Below, in pieces: positions 1-7,183 of a stretch of DNA of 64,000 nucleotides. The position numbers and the translations under genes were made by a program. The stretch spans positions 806,001-870,000 of the forward strand of contig JAWKVZ010000001.1 in assembly GCA_041397725.1 (NCBI GenBank), in the 5' to 3' direction. The notes below the pieces were generated by a model. It searched no databases. It saw only the letters and a program-made list of their open reading frames with translations, and was not told the DNA's origin. Origin of the DNA: JAGRKR01 sp041397725 (GTDB taxonomy: Bacteria > Pseudomonadota > Alphaproteobacteria > Rhizobiales > Hyphomicrobiaceae). Every line of letters begins with the position of its first letter. Position 1 is the first letter of the stretch.

Positions 1-515
1 AGGTCACCGGAGGCTACAAGCCCTTGCGCGACAGCGGCACCTTCAGCTACGCCGCCCATGCCGCCGTGGTCGCCGTCGACACCGACACGGGCGAGGTCGA
101 GATCCTCGACTACGTCATCGTCGAGGACGGCGGCGTGCTGGTGAACCCCATGATCGTCGACGGCCAGATCTATGGCGGCGCCGCCCAAGGCATCGGTACC
201 GCGCTCTTCGAGGAGATGCCGTTCGACGCCCAGGGCCAGCCCCTCGCCTCGACGCTTTCCGACTATCTGCTGCCGGGTCCCGCCGAGATGCCGCCCATCC
301 GCATCGCGCATATGGAGACGCCGTCGCCGCTGACGCGCTTCGGCCAGAAAGGCATCGGCGAGGGTGGCGCCATCGCGCCGCCGGCCGCCATCACCAACGC
401 CATCAACGACGCGCTGGCGGGGCACGCCGCCGAGTTGCTCGTCTCACCCGTGACGCCGCGGCGGATCGTGGCGGCGATCGACGAGGCGCGCCGACATGCG
501 GAGGCCCGCGCATGA
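1..515 (+). CDS. Molybdenum hydroxylase large subunit, C-terminal part (truncated by window edge)
   Basis: The reading frame is open from base 3 and ends in a TGA that overlaps the next start (ATGA). The 170 visible residues match the C-terminal molybdopterin-binding region of xanthine dehydrogenase/CO-dehydrogenase large subunits: a G-rich stretch around GGAAQGIGTALFEEM and the late GQKGIGEGG motif that carries the catalytic glutamate of this family. It is followed at once by the FAD and [2Fe-2S] subunits, so it is the first of three translationally coupled subunits. The substrate cannot be told, because the active-site loop that would separate CO dehydrogenase from other aldehyde or purine hydroxylases lies outside the window. 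Confidence 0.9.
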   Translation, partial: VTGGYKPLRDSGTFSYAAHAAVVAVDTDTGEVEILDYVIVEDGGVLVNPMIVDGQIYGGAAQGIGTALFEEMPFDAQGQPLASTLSDYLLPGPAEMPPIRIAHMETPSPLTRFGQKGIGEGGAIAPPAAITNAINDALAGHAAELLVSPVTPRRIVAAIDEARRHAEARA

Positions 516-1357
516 AGCCGGCCCCCTTCGATTACTACCGGCCGGCGACGCTCGGCGATGCCGTCAGCTGCCTCGCTCCGGACTCCGGCCGTGACGACGT
601 GAAGGTTCTGGCCGGCGGCCAGACCCTCGGCCCCATGCTCAACCTGCGCCTGGCGCAACCGGGTCTGCTGGTCGACATCACGCGGCTGGCGGAGCTCGTC
701 GGCGTCGGCGAGGAAGCCGACACCATCCGGCTGGGAGGCTGCATCACGCATGCCGCCATCGAGGACCGCCGCGTGCCCGACGTCACGCAGGGCTTCCTGC
801 CGCATGTCGCAGCCGGCATCGCCTATAGGGCGGTGCGCAGTCGCGGCACACTCGGCGGCAGCCTCGCCCACGCCGACCCCGCCGCCGACTGGCTTTCCGC
901 GTTCCGGGCGCTCGCTGGCGAGCTCGAGATCGTCTCATCGCGCGGCAGTCGGCGTGAAGCGATCGCAAACTTCGTCACGGGCGCCTTGGCGACCACTCTG
1001 CAGCCCGAGGAAATCCTCGCGGCGGTGCGCGTCCGCCGTCTCTCGCCGCATGCCAGATGGGGCTATCACAAGATCTGCCGCAAGGTCGGCGAGTTCGCCG
1101 AGGCCATCGGCGCCGTCGTCGCCGACCCCGAGAGCGGACACGCCGCCATGATCGCGGGCGCGACCGGCGGCGCGCCGATCGACATCCTGCCGGCTCTGGA
1201 CCTCGCCGCCGCCGGGCACCTGCCCTCGCTCGACGAGACCCCGCTCGCCCGCATCGAAACAGCACTGGCGGCCAGTGGCTACGACGGCGACGCCTACGAG
1301 ACCAGATTGCATGCCGTAGCGCTCCGGCGCGCCCTTGCGGAGGCGCACACGCGATGA
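512..1357 (+). CDS. Molybdenum hydroxylase FAD-binding (medium) subunit, CoxM-like
   Basis: A 281-residue protein of the CoxM/xanthine dehydrogenase FAD-subunit family, which passes electrons from the iron-sulfur centres to FAD and then to the acceptor. It opens with the usual FDYYRPATLGDAV segment, has the FAD phosphate-binding loop VLAGGQTLGPMLNLRL, and a second conserved loop SRGTLGGSLAHADPAAD; the C-terminal CO_deh_flav_C region follows. The ATG overlaps the stop of the large subunit by 4 bases, and its own stop overlaps the next start by 4, so the three subunits are probably made in fixed ratio from one mRNA. Confidence 0.92.
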   Translation: MKPAPFDYYRPATLGDAVSCLAPDSGRDDVKVLAGGQTLGPMLNLRLAQPGLLVDITRLAELVGVGEEADTIRLGGCITHAAIEDRRVPDVTQGFLPHVAAGIAYRAVRSRGTLGGSLAHADPAADWLSAFRALAGELEIVSSRGSRREAIANFVTGALATTLQPEEILAAVRVRRLSPHARWGYHKICRKVGEFAEAIGAVVADPESGHAAMIAGATGGAPIDILPALDLAAAGHLPSLDETPLARIETALAASGYDGDAYETRLHAVALRRALAEAHTR

Positions 1358-2577
1358 CGACGATACGCCTGACCATCAACGGTGTGCCCGTCACGGCCGA
1401 GGTCGAGCCGCGCACCCACCTCGCCGACTTCCTCCGCGAGGCACAGAACCTGACCGGCACGCACATCGGTTGCGAGCACGGCATCTGCGGCGCCTGTACG
1501 GTCGTCATCAACGGCGAGATCGCGCGCTCGTGCATCACCTACGCCATCGCCTGCGACGGTGCCGACATCCGCACCATCGAATCGTTCGACGACGATGCCC
1601 TCATGGCCCGCCTGCGCCAGGCCTTCTCGGAGGAGCATGCGCTGCAGTGCGGCTACTGCACGCCCGGCATGCTCGTCGCCGCACGCGACCTCGTGCGGCG
1701 CAAGAGCGGGCTCGACGAGAAGGCGATCCGCTACGAGATGAGCGGCAATCTCTGCCGCTGCACGGGCTATGCCGGTATCGTCAAGGCCATCGGCCGTGTC
1801 ATGGCGGAGTGGGAGGCACTCGTCGCCGCAGTCGAGCCACCGGCGCGCTACCTCGGACCGGCACCCGGACTCATCGGCGGCGAAGACGGGGGCTTTGCCA
1901 GCAGCGCCACGCAGCCTGCGCCACGCGTGCCGGCAGCCAGGCCGGACGCAGCGCGCGCAGCGCCGCCCCCCGCCGCCCAGGCGGCGCCGGGTCGCGACGA
2001 CGACGCCGGCTTGACGACGCTCGAGCAGAGCTTCCGCGTGGCACATCCGCGCGCCGCGGTGTGGACGCTCATGACCGACATCGAGCGTGTCGCCGGCTGT
2101 CTGCCGGGCGCGCGGCTCGACGGCCCCCCGCAGGAGGGTCGCGTCACCGGCACCATGACCGCCAAGATCGGCCCGATCAGCGCCAGTTTCGCCGGCGAGG
2201 GTCAGGTCGAAGCCCGGCAGGCCGATCACACGTTGCTCATCTCCGGCCAGGGCCGCGATCAGAAAAGCGCCTCGCGGGCGCGCGGGCGCGTCGGCTGCCG
2301 GCTGATCGAGGAGGCCGACGGCGGCACGCGGGTCGACGTGTCGCTCGCCTATGCGCTGACCGGACCGCTGGCGCAGTTCTCTCGCTCGGGCCTCGTGAAG
2401 GATCTCGTGGCACGGCTTCTTGCCGCCTTCGCGCAGAACCTCGAGGCAGAGCTCGCCGGACCGGGCAGCGGCACGGCGCCACCGCGCATCGACAAGCTCG
2501 ATGCCGGCTCGCTGGTCTGGGGCGTTCTCCTGGATCGCCTCAAGGCGCTGTTCGCACGCCTGCTCGGGCGGCGCTGA
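1354..2577 (+). CDS. [2Fe-2S] small subunit (CoxS-like) fused to a CoxG/SRPBCC domain
   Basis: A 407-residue fusion. Residues 1-160 are a complete molybdenum-hydroxylase small subunit: plant-type cluster cysteines C40, C45, C48, C60 and second-cluster cysteines C99, C102, C134, C136. Residues 161-220 form a Pro/Ala-rich linker. Residues 222-370 are a CoxG-type SRPBCC domain (FRVAHPRAAVW start, LPGARLDG, then KIGPISASF and GEGQVE strands). Residues 383-407 form an amphipathic Leu/Arg helix ending in RR, as expected for a membrane-associating tail. I start at 1354 because the ATGA overlap couples it to the FAD subunit and the protein begins exactly at the ferredoxin fold; the open frame extends upstream but only inside the previous gene. 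CoxS and CoxG are usually separate proteins; here the fusion would tether the enzyme to the membrane or quinone pool. Confidence 0.9.
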   Translation: MTTIRLTINGVPVTAEVEPRTHLADFLREAQNLTGTHIGCEHGICGACTVVINGEIARSCITYAIACDGADIRTIESFDDDALMARLRQAFSEEHALQCGYCTPGMLVAARDLVRRKSGLDEKAIRYEMSGNLCRCTGYAGIVKAIGRVMAEWEALVAAVEPPARYLGPAPGLIGGEDGGFASSATQPAPRVPAARPDAARAAPPPAAQAAPGRDDDAGLTTLEQSFRVAHPRAAVWTLMTDIERVAGCLPGARLDGPPQEGRVTGTMTAKIGPISASFAGEGQVEARQADHTLLISGQGRDQKSASRARGRVGCRLIEEADGGTRVDVSLAYALTGPLAQFSRSGLVKDLVARLLAAFAQNLEAELAGPGSGTAPPRIDKLDAGSLVWGVLLDRLKALFARLLGRR

Positions 2578-2610
2578 CGTCGGCTTCGACCTCCGTCTCG
2601 AGGCTCCACC

Positions 2611-2642
2611 GCAAAAGAAACGGGGGCGCCGAAGCACCCCCG
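2611..2642 (-). terminator. Rho-independent terminator of the minus-strand gene at 2668-3213
   Basis: Read on the minus strand this is an 8-bp stem, GGGGGTGC with GCGCCCCC (one G-U pair), closed by a TTCG tetraloop (C-TTCG-G), followed by GTTTCTTTTGC. This is a textbook intrinsic terminator placed 26 bases after the stop codon. The hairpin may also stop readthrough from the plus-strand molybdenum hydroxylase operon, but the T-rich tract is only on the minus-strand side. Confidence 0.8.
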
Positions 2643-2667
2643 CGAACCTCTCGTACTGCGACGCCTC

Positions 2668-3213
2668 TCAGTAGGCGCGCGGATAGTATCTCTGGCCGTA
2701 GTCGCGCGGGCGGTACGGCGGCTCGATCATGCGGGCGCGCACGACCTCGCCCGTGCAGCGATCGACCACGATGCGGTAGACGGCGCCGCTGCGCTGCCGC
2801 GCCTGCAGGACAGCCACCCGCGGGCGCAGCTCGAGATCCTGGAAGTCGTGCCAACCCCGCCGAACGAGCTCTCGGCGGATGACCTCACGCGGTACGCAGT
2901 GGCTGCGCGTGTAGGGGGACGGCTCGCCGGGATAGCGGGGTTCGGCGTAGGTATAGCGGCGCGGAGCCTCCGGATAGGTCTCCGGCGGGTCCTTGTAGGC
3001 GTAGGGCGGCGGGCCATAGGGCGGAGCGCCGTAGGCAGGCCCGCGCGGCGCCGTGGGTGGCCCGTAGATCTGGCCGTAGCGCGGATCGTCATACGGCGAG
3101 CCGTCGCGGTAGGCCGGATCGCTACCGTAGATGTCGGCAGCATGTGCAGAGCTTGCACCAGCCACGCACACTGCGGCGAGCAGCATGCCGGCCGCAAGCA
3201 CAAGCGGCTTCAT
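2668..3213 (-). CDS. Secreted Pro/Tyr-rich hypothetical protein
   Basis: A 181-residue exported protein of unknown function. The start at 3213 is chosen because GGAGGA lies 6 bases upstream and a clean signal peptide follows (MKPLVLAAGMLLAAVCVAG, cut near AHA-AD). After the signal comes a low-complexity Pro/Tyr/Gly region with PPYGPPP-like runs, then a compact C-terminal domain of about 80 residues with two cysteines (HCVPREVIRRELVRRGW and VDRCTGEVV). Similar small envelope proteins with this C-terminal domain are frequent in Rhizobiales; none that I know has an assigned role. It has its own strong terminator and seems to be a single-gene unit. Confidence 0.8.
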   Translation of the reverse strand: MKPLVLAAGMLLAAVCVAGASSAHAADIYGSDPAYRDGSPYDDPRYGQIYGPPTAPRGPAYGAPPYGPPPYAYKDPPETYPEAPRRYTYAEPRYPGEPSPYTRSHCVPREVIRRELVRRGWHDFQDLELRPRVAVLQARQRSGAVYRIVVDRCTGEVVRARMIEPPYRPRDYGQRYYPRAY

Positions 3214-3422
3214 GGTTGTCCTCCATGCCATCAAGGTGGAACTGCCTCCCGAACTCAGGCTGCGCCTCGCCACATGAATGCCCCACCAACGGGGCATTCA
3301 CCCCACATTCATTTTGCTCCGACCTCGACTTATCGTCAAGCCGTTGACAAACAGCACTTTTCTCCGAACTGAGGCAAAGCGCCTGACGGGCCGTAGCGAG
3401 ACGTGCCGCCGCACTCCCACAC

Positions 3423-3540
3423 CCTCTTGAAGCGCTGGATGTGTGACCTATATCACTGGCTGTCTGCACGCCCAACGCGGGTGCAGCGTGAGCCGCCTGG
3501 CCCCTCGCGGGCAGGCATGAGCACATGTCGCTTCAAGAGG
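3423..3540 (+). repeat. 12-bp perfect inverted repeat whose distal arm contains the hsp20 ribosome binding site
   Basis: CCTCTTGAAGCG at 3423-3434 is exactly complementary to CGCTTCAAGAGG at 3529-3540. The second arm holds the AAGAGG Shine-Dalgarno sequence of hsp20, 7 bases before the ATG at 3548. The first arm overlaps the -35 box of the RpoH promoter, so it would be in the mRNA only if transcription also starts further upstream. Confidence 0.5.
3426..3453 (+). promoter_or_regulatory. RpoH (sigma-32) heat-shock promoter
   Basis: CTTGAA at 3426-3431 and CCTATAT at 3447-3453 are separated by 15 bases, which closely matches the alphaproteobacterial RpoH consensus (CTTGAA, spacer, CCTATnT). 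It lies about 95 bases upstream of a small heat shock protein gene, the expected kind of target. The transcript would begin near 3459-3462. Confidence 0.65.
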
Positions 3541-3547
3541 ATGTGTG

Positions 3548-4015
3548 ATGAGACACTTCGATTTTTCTCCCCTGTACCGCTCCACCATCGGCTTCGACCG
3601 TCTGGTGCAACTGCTCGATTCCGTGGCCGGACACGAGTCCGACGGCGGCGGGTTCCCGCCCTACAACATCGAGCGTCTCGGCGATAACGACTATCGTATC
3701 TCCATGGCCGTCGCCGGCTTCTCCGAGTCCGACCTCAAGGTCGAGGTCAAGGAGCAGACGCTCACCGTCAAGGGCGAGCGCAATGCCGGCGAGGACAAGA
3801 GCCGCCAGTACCTCCACCGCGGCATCGCCGCGCGCAATTTCGAGCGGCGCTTCCAGTTGGCCGACCACGTCGAGGTCAGAAACGCCAACATGAAGGACGG
3901 CATCCTGGACATCGATCTGGTCCGCAACGTGCCCGAGCGCCTGAAGCCGCGCACGATCCAGATTGCGACGTCCGAGCCGACCAAGCAGATCGAGGCCGCG
4001 GCGGTCACAGCCTGA
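3548..4015 (+). CDS. Small heat shock protein, Hsp20/IbpA family
   Basis: A 155-residue ATP-independent holdase that binds unfolding proteins in the cytoplasm. It has the family layout: short N-terminal MRHFDFSPLYRSTIGFDRL segment, alpha-crystallin domain from about residue 35 to 130 (PPYNIERLGDNDYRISMAVAG, LTVKGER, the RGIAARNFERRFQL stretch), and a C-terminal PRTIQI tail with the IxI/V-type anchor motif. An adjacent GTG three bases upstream is possible, but the ATG at 3548 has the better spacing to AAGAGG. The gene has an RpoH-type promoter and a structured leader, so it is likely heat induced. Confidence 0.95.
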   Translation: MRHFDFSPLYRSTIGFDRLVQLLDSVAGHESDGGGFPPYNIERLGDNDYRISMAVAGFSESDLKVEVKEQTLTVKGERNAGEDKSRQYLHRGIAARNFERRFQLADHVEVRNANMKDGILDIDLVRNVPERLKPRTIQIATSEPTKQIEAAAVTA

Positions 4016-4060
4016 CCACGACCTCTCTCTTCACTGTGACGGAAGCCTGACGAGCGCAGT

Positions 4061-4077
4061 CCCGGAGTTCTTCCGGG
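4061..4077. terminator. Hairpin between convergent hsp20 and GrdB-like genes
   Basis: CCCGGA and TCCGGG form a 6-bp stem around a 5-base loop (GTTCT), between two genes that end towards each other. There is no T-run on either strand, so it is only a possible terminator. Confidence 0.3.
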
Positions 4078-4102
4078 GCTGCGCCTCGCCGTTGCGGGCC
4101 GC

Positions 4103-5338
4103 TCAGCCGGCGCTCAGGCGATGACGTTGCGACCGCGGCACGAGCTGCGTCGAGGCGACGCGGGCGAGTGTCGGCTCGGAGCTGCGCGAGCAGATCGGGT
4201 GCAGCGCGAGCAACAGCTCCCCCGCTGCCGTCTCACCCCAGAACCAGTCGGCGAGGTCGCTGCTGCGCGCCTGAATGCCGGGACGTGCGCCAGCGGCCTC
4301 CAGATACCAGACCCTCAGATCCTCCGTCGCAAACCGCAGGCACTCCCCGAGCGTCATGTGACCGGCGCGCGGATTCTCCGGGCGCTCATCCGCGAGCCCG
4401 AGCAGGAATTCAACGACCTCCGGCATGTCCAGGCCGCTGACCCCGACCGTCGTGCGCCCGCGCGACGAACGCGCCATGTCGTACCAGGGCGCGAGCCCCG
4501 CCATCTCCGCGGCGAGGCGCTCGGCGAGCGTGCCGCCCGGCTTGTGCTCCGGCTTCGGCGGCCGCCATGGACACACCAGCCCGTCCATGTCGTCCGCCGT
4601 CTCTGCGAGCGCCGGGGCGTCCTCGGGATAATCCTCCAGGATCACCGGCCCGCCGGAGCGCTCGAGCAGCGCCAGGGCAGCCTTCACCACCCGCATCTGA
4701 AAGGCCGGATCACCCGGCACGCCGAGCGGCCGGCCGAGCTCGAACGGCACCCAGAGGGCACGCGGCGGGCGCATGGCCACGGTGTTCTCGCGGACGAGGC
4801 TGATGCCGGTGGTCGGCAGGCCCTCCCGCTCGAGATAGTAGCTTGCGGCGCCCACGGCGCGCGTGCAGTTGGGTCAGACCGGCACGAGCAGCACGGCGTT
4901 GACCTGGTCCTCCTTCAGAAGACCAGCGAGTTCCACCGCCGTCGGCTCGATCTCGTGCGGCAACCAGCCGGCCCCCATCAGCGAATAGTGAAAGCGGGCG
5001 ACGGAGCCGATTTCGCCGGCGGCCTCCATCTCGCGCAGCCGGTCGATCGGGAAGACGACGTTGATGTCCTGCTGAAAGCCCGTACGGTCGAAGTTCACCG
5101 AGGTATGGCTCATCACCAGATCATCGCCGGAGAGATCGCCGGGGATCACGCGATAGTCGGTGTCGGTGAGCTGGAACGTGCGGTCGCCCTTGCGATGCAG
5201 CCCGGCCGTCGTCAGGATCGCCACGCGGCGCCCGGCGAGAGGCGGCCCCGCGTTGAAAGGCTCGGTCGGGAAGCGCGGGCACTCCTTGTCGAGGAGATGC
5301 CGGCGCTCATACTCGGGCAGATCGCTGACACGGACCAT
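4103..5338 (-). CDS. GrdB-like selenoprotein (glycine/sarcosine/betaine reductase B family) with in-frame UGA selenocysteine
   Basis: Read straight through the TGA at 4874-4876, this is one 411-residue protein of the glycine/sarcosine/betaine/D-proline reductase selenoprotein B family. The start at 5338 has AAGGAGGACAT before it. N-terminal features include KGDRTFQLTDTDYRVIP, a MSHTSVNFDRTGF motif near residue 78, and DINVVFPIDRLREMEAAG; all match GrdB-type proteins. Position 155 is UGA in the context LLVPV-U-PNCT, the UxxC redox motif of this family (C158 is the partner), and homology continues without a break (SYYLEREGLPTTG, LVRENT) to a second TGA at 4103. A SECIS-like hairpin lies 18 nt after the UGA. 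An ordinary stop would remove the C-terminal 60%. In anaerobes GrdB binds the amine substrate; the substrate of these aerobic proteobacterial versions is unknown to me. The selenocysteine machinery is not in this window. Confidence 0.85.
4842..4868 (-). promoter_or_regulatory. SECIS-like hairpin directing selenocysteine insertion at 4874-4876
   Basis: Downstream of the UGA on the minus strand: lower stem CTGC with GC(A)AG, an asymmetric internal loop, upper stem GCGCC with GGCGC, and an apical loop GTG. Eighteen bases separate the UGA from the apical loop, and the loop begins with GU. Bacterial SECIS elements lie just after the UGA, with the loop about 16-37 nt away and a G at its start, so position and loop both fit. 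The structure was folded by eye, and GC-rich coding sequence makes chance stems common. Confidence 0.6.
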
Positions 5339-5568
5339 ATGTCCTCCTTGTCGGTCGGGGGGCCGGAGACAACGCACCGGCAAACCATTCGCAACATGGT
5401 CACCCGGTTGGGCGCGGATCACAAGGGCCTTGGCGTCGGGCCGACACGCCTTGTATGGTCCGGCCAGAACTTTCCGGCTGCCCCGGTGAGCGCATCGCCT
5501 CGCCGCGCGCGCGGCCGTCCCTGCCCTCGCGATACTGAATTCGAGACGCCACCAAGGAGGAAACGCGC

Positions 5569-6435
5569 ATGAAGCTCATGGTCTTCGAAAAGGCCGGCGG
5601 GATCGCACTCGGTGTGGTTCAAGGCAACGAGGTCGTGGACCTTTCGGCCGTTGATCCGGCGCTGCCGCGCGACGTCGGGGCGCTGGCCGCCGGCGGCGAG
5701 ACCATGCTCGCCCGTGTCAAGGAGGCCGCCGCCTCTGCTCCGGCCACCGCGCGCCACCAGATCGCCGAGCTGAAACCGGCCCTGCCGGTGACGCGTCCCG
5801 GCAAGTTCATTTGTGTCGGCCTCAACTACGCCGCGCATGCCGCCGAGGGTGGCCACGAGATCCCGACCTATCCGGCCCTGTTCGTGCGCACGCAGACCTC
5901 GCTGATCCCGGCCGGCGCCCCCATCGTGCGCCCGCGCGTCTCCGAGAAGCTCGACTACGAGTGCGAGCTGACCATCGTCATCGGTAAGCGCTGCCGCCAC
6001 GTGAGCGAGGCCGACTCGCTCGACAAGGTGTTCGGCTACACGATTTTCAACGACGCGTCCGTGCGCGACTACCAGCGCAAGAGCGCCCAGTGGACCGCCG
6101 GCAAGAACTTCGACGGCACGGGCCCCTTCGGCCCCGTCGTGGTGACCGCCGACGAGCTGCCGCCCGGCGCCTCGGGGCTGCGCATCCAGACGCGGCTCAA
6201 CGGACAAACGGTCCAGGATTCCAATACCTCCGACATGATCTTCTCGACCGCCAAGCTCGTCGCCACGCTGTCGGAGTTCATGACGCTCGAGCCCGGCGAC
6301 GTCATCGCCACCGGCACGCCGTCGGGGGTCGCGCACGCGCGCAAGCCGCCCCTGTGGATGAAGGACGGCGACGTCTGCGAGATCGAGATCGAGAAGATCG
6401 GGGTGCTCAGGAACCCGGTCGTTCAGGAAGCCTGA
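5569..6435 (+). CDS. Fumarylacetoacetate hydrolase family protein
   Basis: A 288-residue FAH-superfamily enzyme, which cleaves or hydrates beta-diketo or keto-acid substrates with a bound divalent metal. The N-terminal cap (residues 1-75) is followed by the catalytic fold: KFICVGLNYAAHAAE, the metal-binding glutamates in DYECELTIVIGKR, KNFDGTGPFGP, and the late GDVIATGTPSGVA loop. AGGAGG lies just before the ATG. It is divergent from the GrdB-like gene with a 230-bp shared upstream region. The exact substrate (for example ureidoglycolate, acylpyruvate or 2-keto-3-deoxy sugar acid) cannot be assigned. Confidence 0.9.
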   Translation: MKLMVFEKAGGIALGVVQGNEVVDLSAVDPALPRDVGALAAGGETMLARVKEAAASAPATARHQIAELKPALPVTRPGKFICVGLNYAAHAAEGGHEIPTYPALFVRTQTSLIPAGAPIVRPRVSEKLDYECELTIVIGKRCRHVSEADSLDKVFGYTIFNDASVRDYQRKSAQWTAGKNFDGTGPFGPVVVTADELPPGASGLRIQTRLNGQTVQDSNTSDMIFSTAKLVATLSEFMTLEPGDVIATGTPSGVAHARKPPLWMKDGDVCEIEIEKIGVLRNPVVQEA

Positions 6436-6495
6436 GGCCCGCAAAGCCAATGCCCCCCGGCAGGCCGGACCAGAGGCCTACCAGGGGGCTCTTAA

Positions 6496-6524
6496 CGGGT
6501 GGCATGGCGGGGACACGCCACCCG
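6496..6524. terminator. 8-bp hairpin between convergent FAH and DUF2147 genes
   Basis: CGGGTGGC and GCCACCCG pair perfectly around a 13-base loop. The genes on either side end towards it. There is no clear T-run, so it is a possible bidirectional terminator only. Confidence 0.35.
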
Positions 6525-6552
6525 GAAACCAGGTTGTCCGAGTTCGTTGCGG

Positions 6553-6984
6553 CTAGCGCTTCGCCGTCATCGTGCCGCAGGGCGGCAGCTTGCGGGTGGC
6601 GCGGCGCCAGTAGTGGGTCTCGCTCAGAGACTTGACGCCCATGTAGCCCATGACGCGGAGACGGTTGGCGCCGGCCATCTTGATCTCGACGCTGAAGCGG
6701 CGGCCGCGATCGGGATCGAAGATCCAGCCGTCCCAGGCGCCGCCCGTCGGCTTGGCGTTGCCGATGATCTGGCGTCCGCAGACCGAGCCGTGCTTGGCGT
6801 TCTGCAACCAGACGATGCGGCCACACAGCTTGCCACCGCAGTTGGTGATCTGTACGGCACCGCGACCGGTGTGGTCGATCCAGATGCCCGTGGGGCTGCC
6901 GGCCGCGGCCGGCTGGGAGATGGCGGCAGCCGCAACAACCACGGCGCCGGCAATCACAGTCTTAAGCTTGCTGATCGTGTTCAT
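6553..6984 (-). CDS. DUF2147 domain secreted protein
   Basis: A 143-residue exported protein with a signal peptide (MNTISKLKTVIAGAVVVAAA, cut near QPAAA-GS) and one DUF2147 domain: GIWIDHTGRGAVQI, CGGKLCGRIVWL, then GGAWDGWIFDPDRGRRF and a C-terminal RVMGYMGVKSLSETHYWRR. The domain is a small lipocalin-like beta barrel found in many proteobacterial periplasmic proteins, with no agreed function. The internal methionine at 6984 is taken as start because the upstream in-frame region has no signal-like sequence. It stands alone, downstream of the Crp/Fnr gene on the same strand but 199 bp away. Confidence 0.88.
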   Translation of the reverse strand: MNTISKLKTVIAGAVVVAAAAISQPAAAGSPTGIWIDHTGRGAVQITNCGGKLCGRIVWLQNAKHGSVCGRQIIGNAKPTGGAWDGWIFDPDRGRRFSVEIKMAGANRLRVMGYMGVKSLSETHYWRRATRKLPPCGTMTAKR

Positions 6985-7060
6985 GTCGCTTGCTCCGCTT
7001 CCTCGCCTCGGTGCCTTGAACATCGTTCGCACCGTCCATGACCAATAGATGGAGAGACGC

Positions 7061-7171
7061 TACCGAACCGGTAGTGACGCGGATCACAGCTTTGCGATTT
7101 CCCCCTGACCGGTTAACGCCGGTTTACCGAACGCCCCGAATCACATGCGAATCGTACACGGTGATTCGGGG
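7061..7171. repeat. Cluster of three inverted repeats between Crp/Fnr and DUF2147 genes
   Basis: Three palindromic elements lie in 110 bp: TACCG-aac-CGGTA (7061-7073), ACCGG-ttaacg-CCGGT (7108-7123), and an 11-bp perfect repeat CCCCGAATCAC (7134-7144) with GTGATTCGGGG (7161-7171). The last may terminate the Crp/Fnr transcript, although no T-run follows. The first two share an ACCGG core and sit in the promoter region of the DUF2147 gene, where they could be operators. Confidence 0.45.
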
Positions 7172-7183
7172 AGGCGTCGCGGC

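Larger units (their letters stand above)
3214..3547. other. 334-bp divergent intergenic region with heat-shock promoter
   Basis: No gene is seen here. It separates the secreted-protein gene (minus) from the hsp20 gene (plus). It contains the RpoH-type promoter at 3426-3453, a 12-bp inverted repeat (3423-3434 with 3529-3540), a 10-bp direct repeat GGATGTGTGA (3437-3446 and 3539-3548), and two local hairpins in the presumed 5' leader, near 3466-3489 (CTGCAC with GTGCAG) and near 3495-3516 (GCCTG with CAGGC). Confidence 0.6.

Noticed and set aside
1..2577. Calling the molybdenum hydroxylase operon aerobic CO dehydrogenase (coxMSL)
   Set aside because: The large-subunit active-site loop is outside the window. 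The CoxG-like domain is suggestive, but aldehyde, nicotinate or purine hydroxylases can have similar subunits, so only the family is named.
3423..3540. A classical ROSE RNA thermometer upstream of hsp20
   Set aside because: The typical ROSE hairpin with its UYGCU sequence opposite the Shine-Dalgarno sequence is not seen. Only the long-range inverted repeat is reported.
4103..5338. A pseudogene created by a nonsense mutation in the GrdB-like gene
   Set aside because: The stop falls exactly on the family's Sec/Cys position in a UxxC motif with a well-placed hairpin. A random nonsense mutation there is unlikely, but a resequencing check remains worthwhile.
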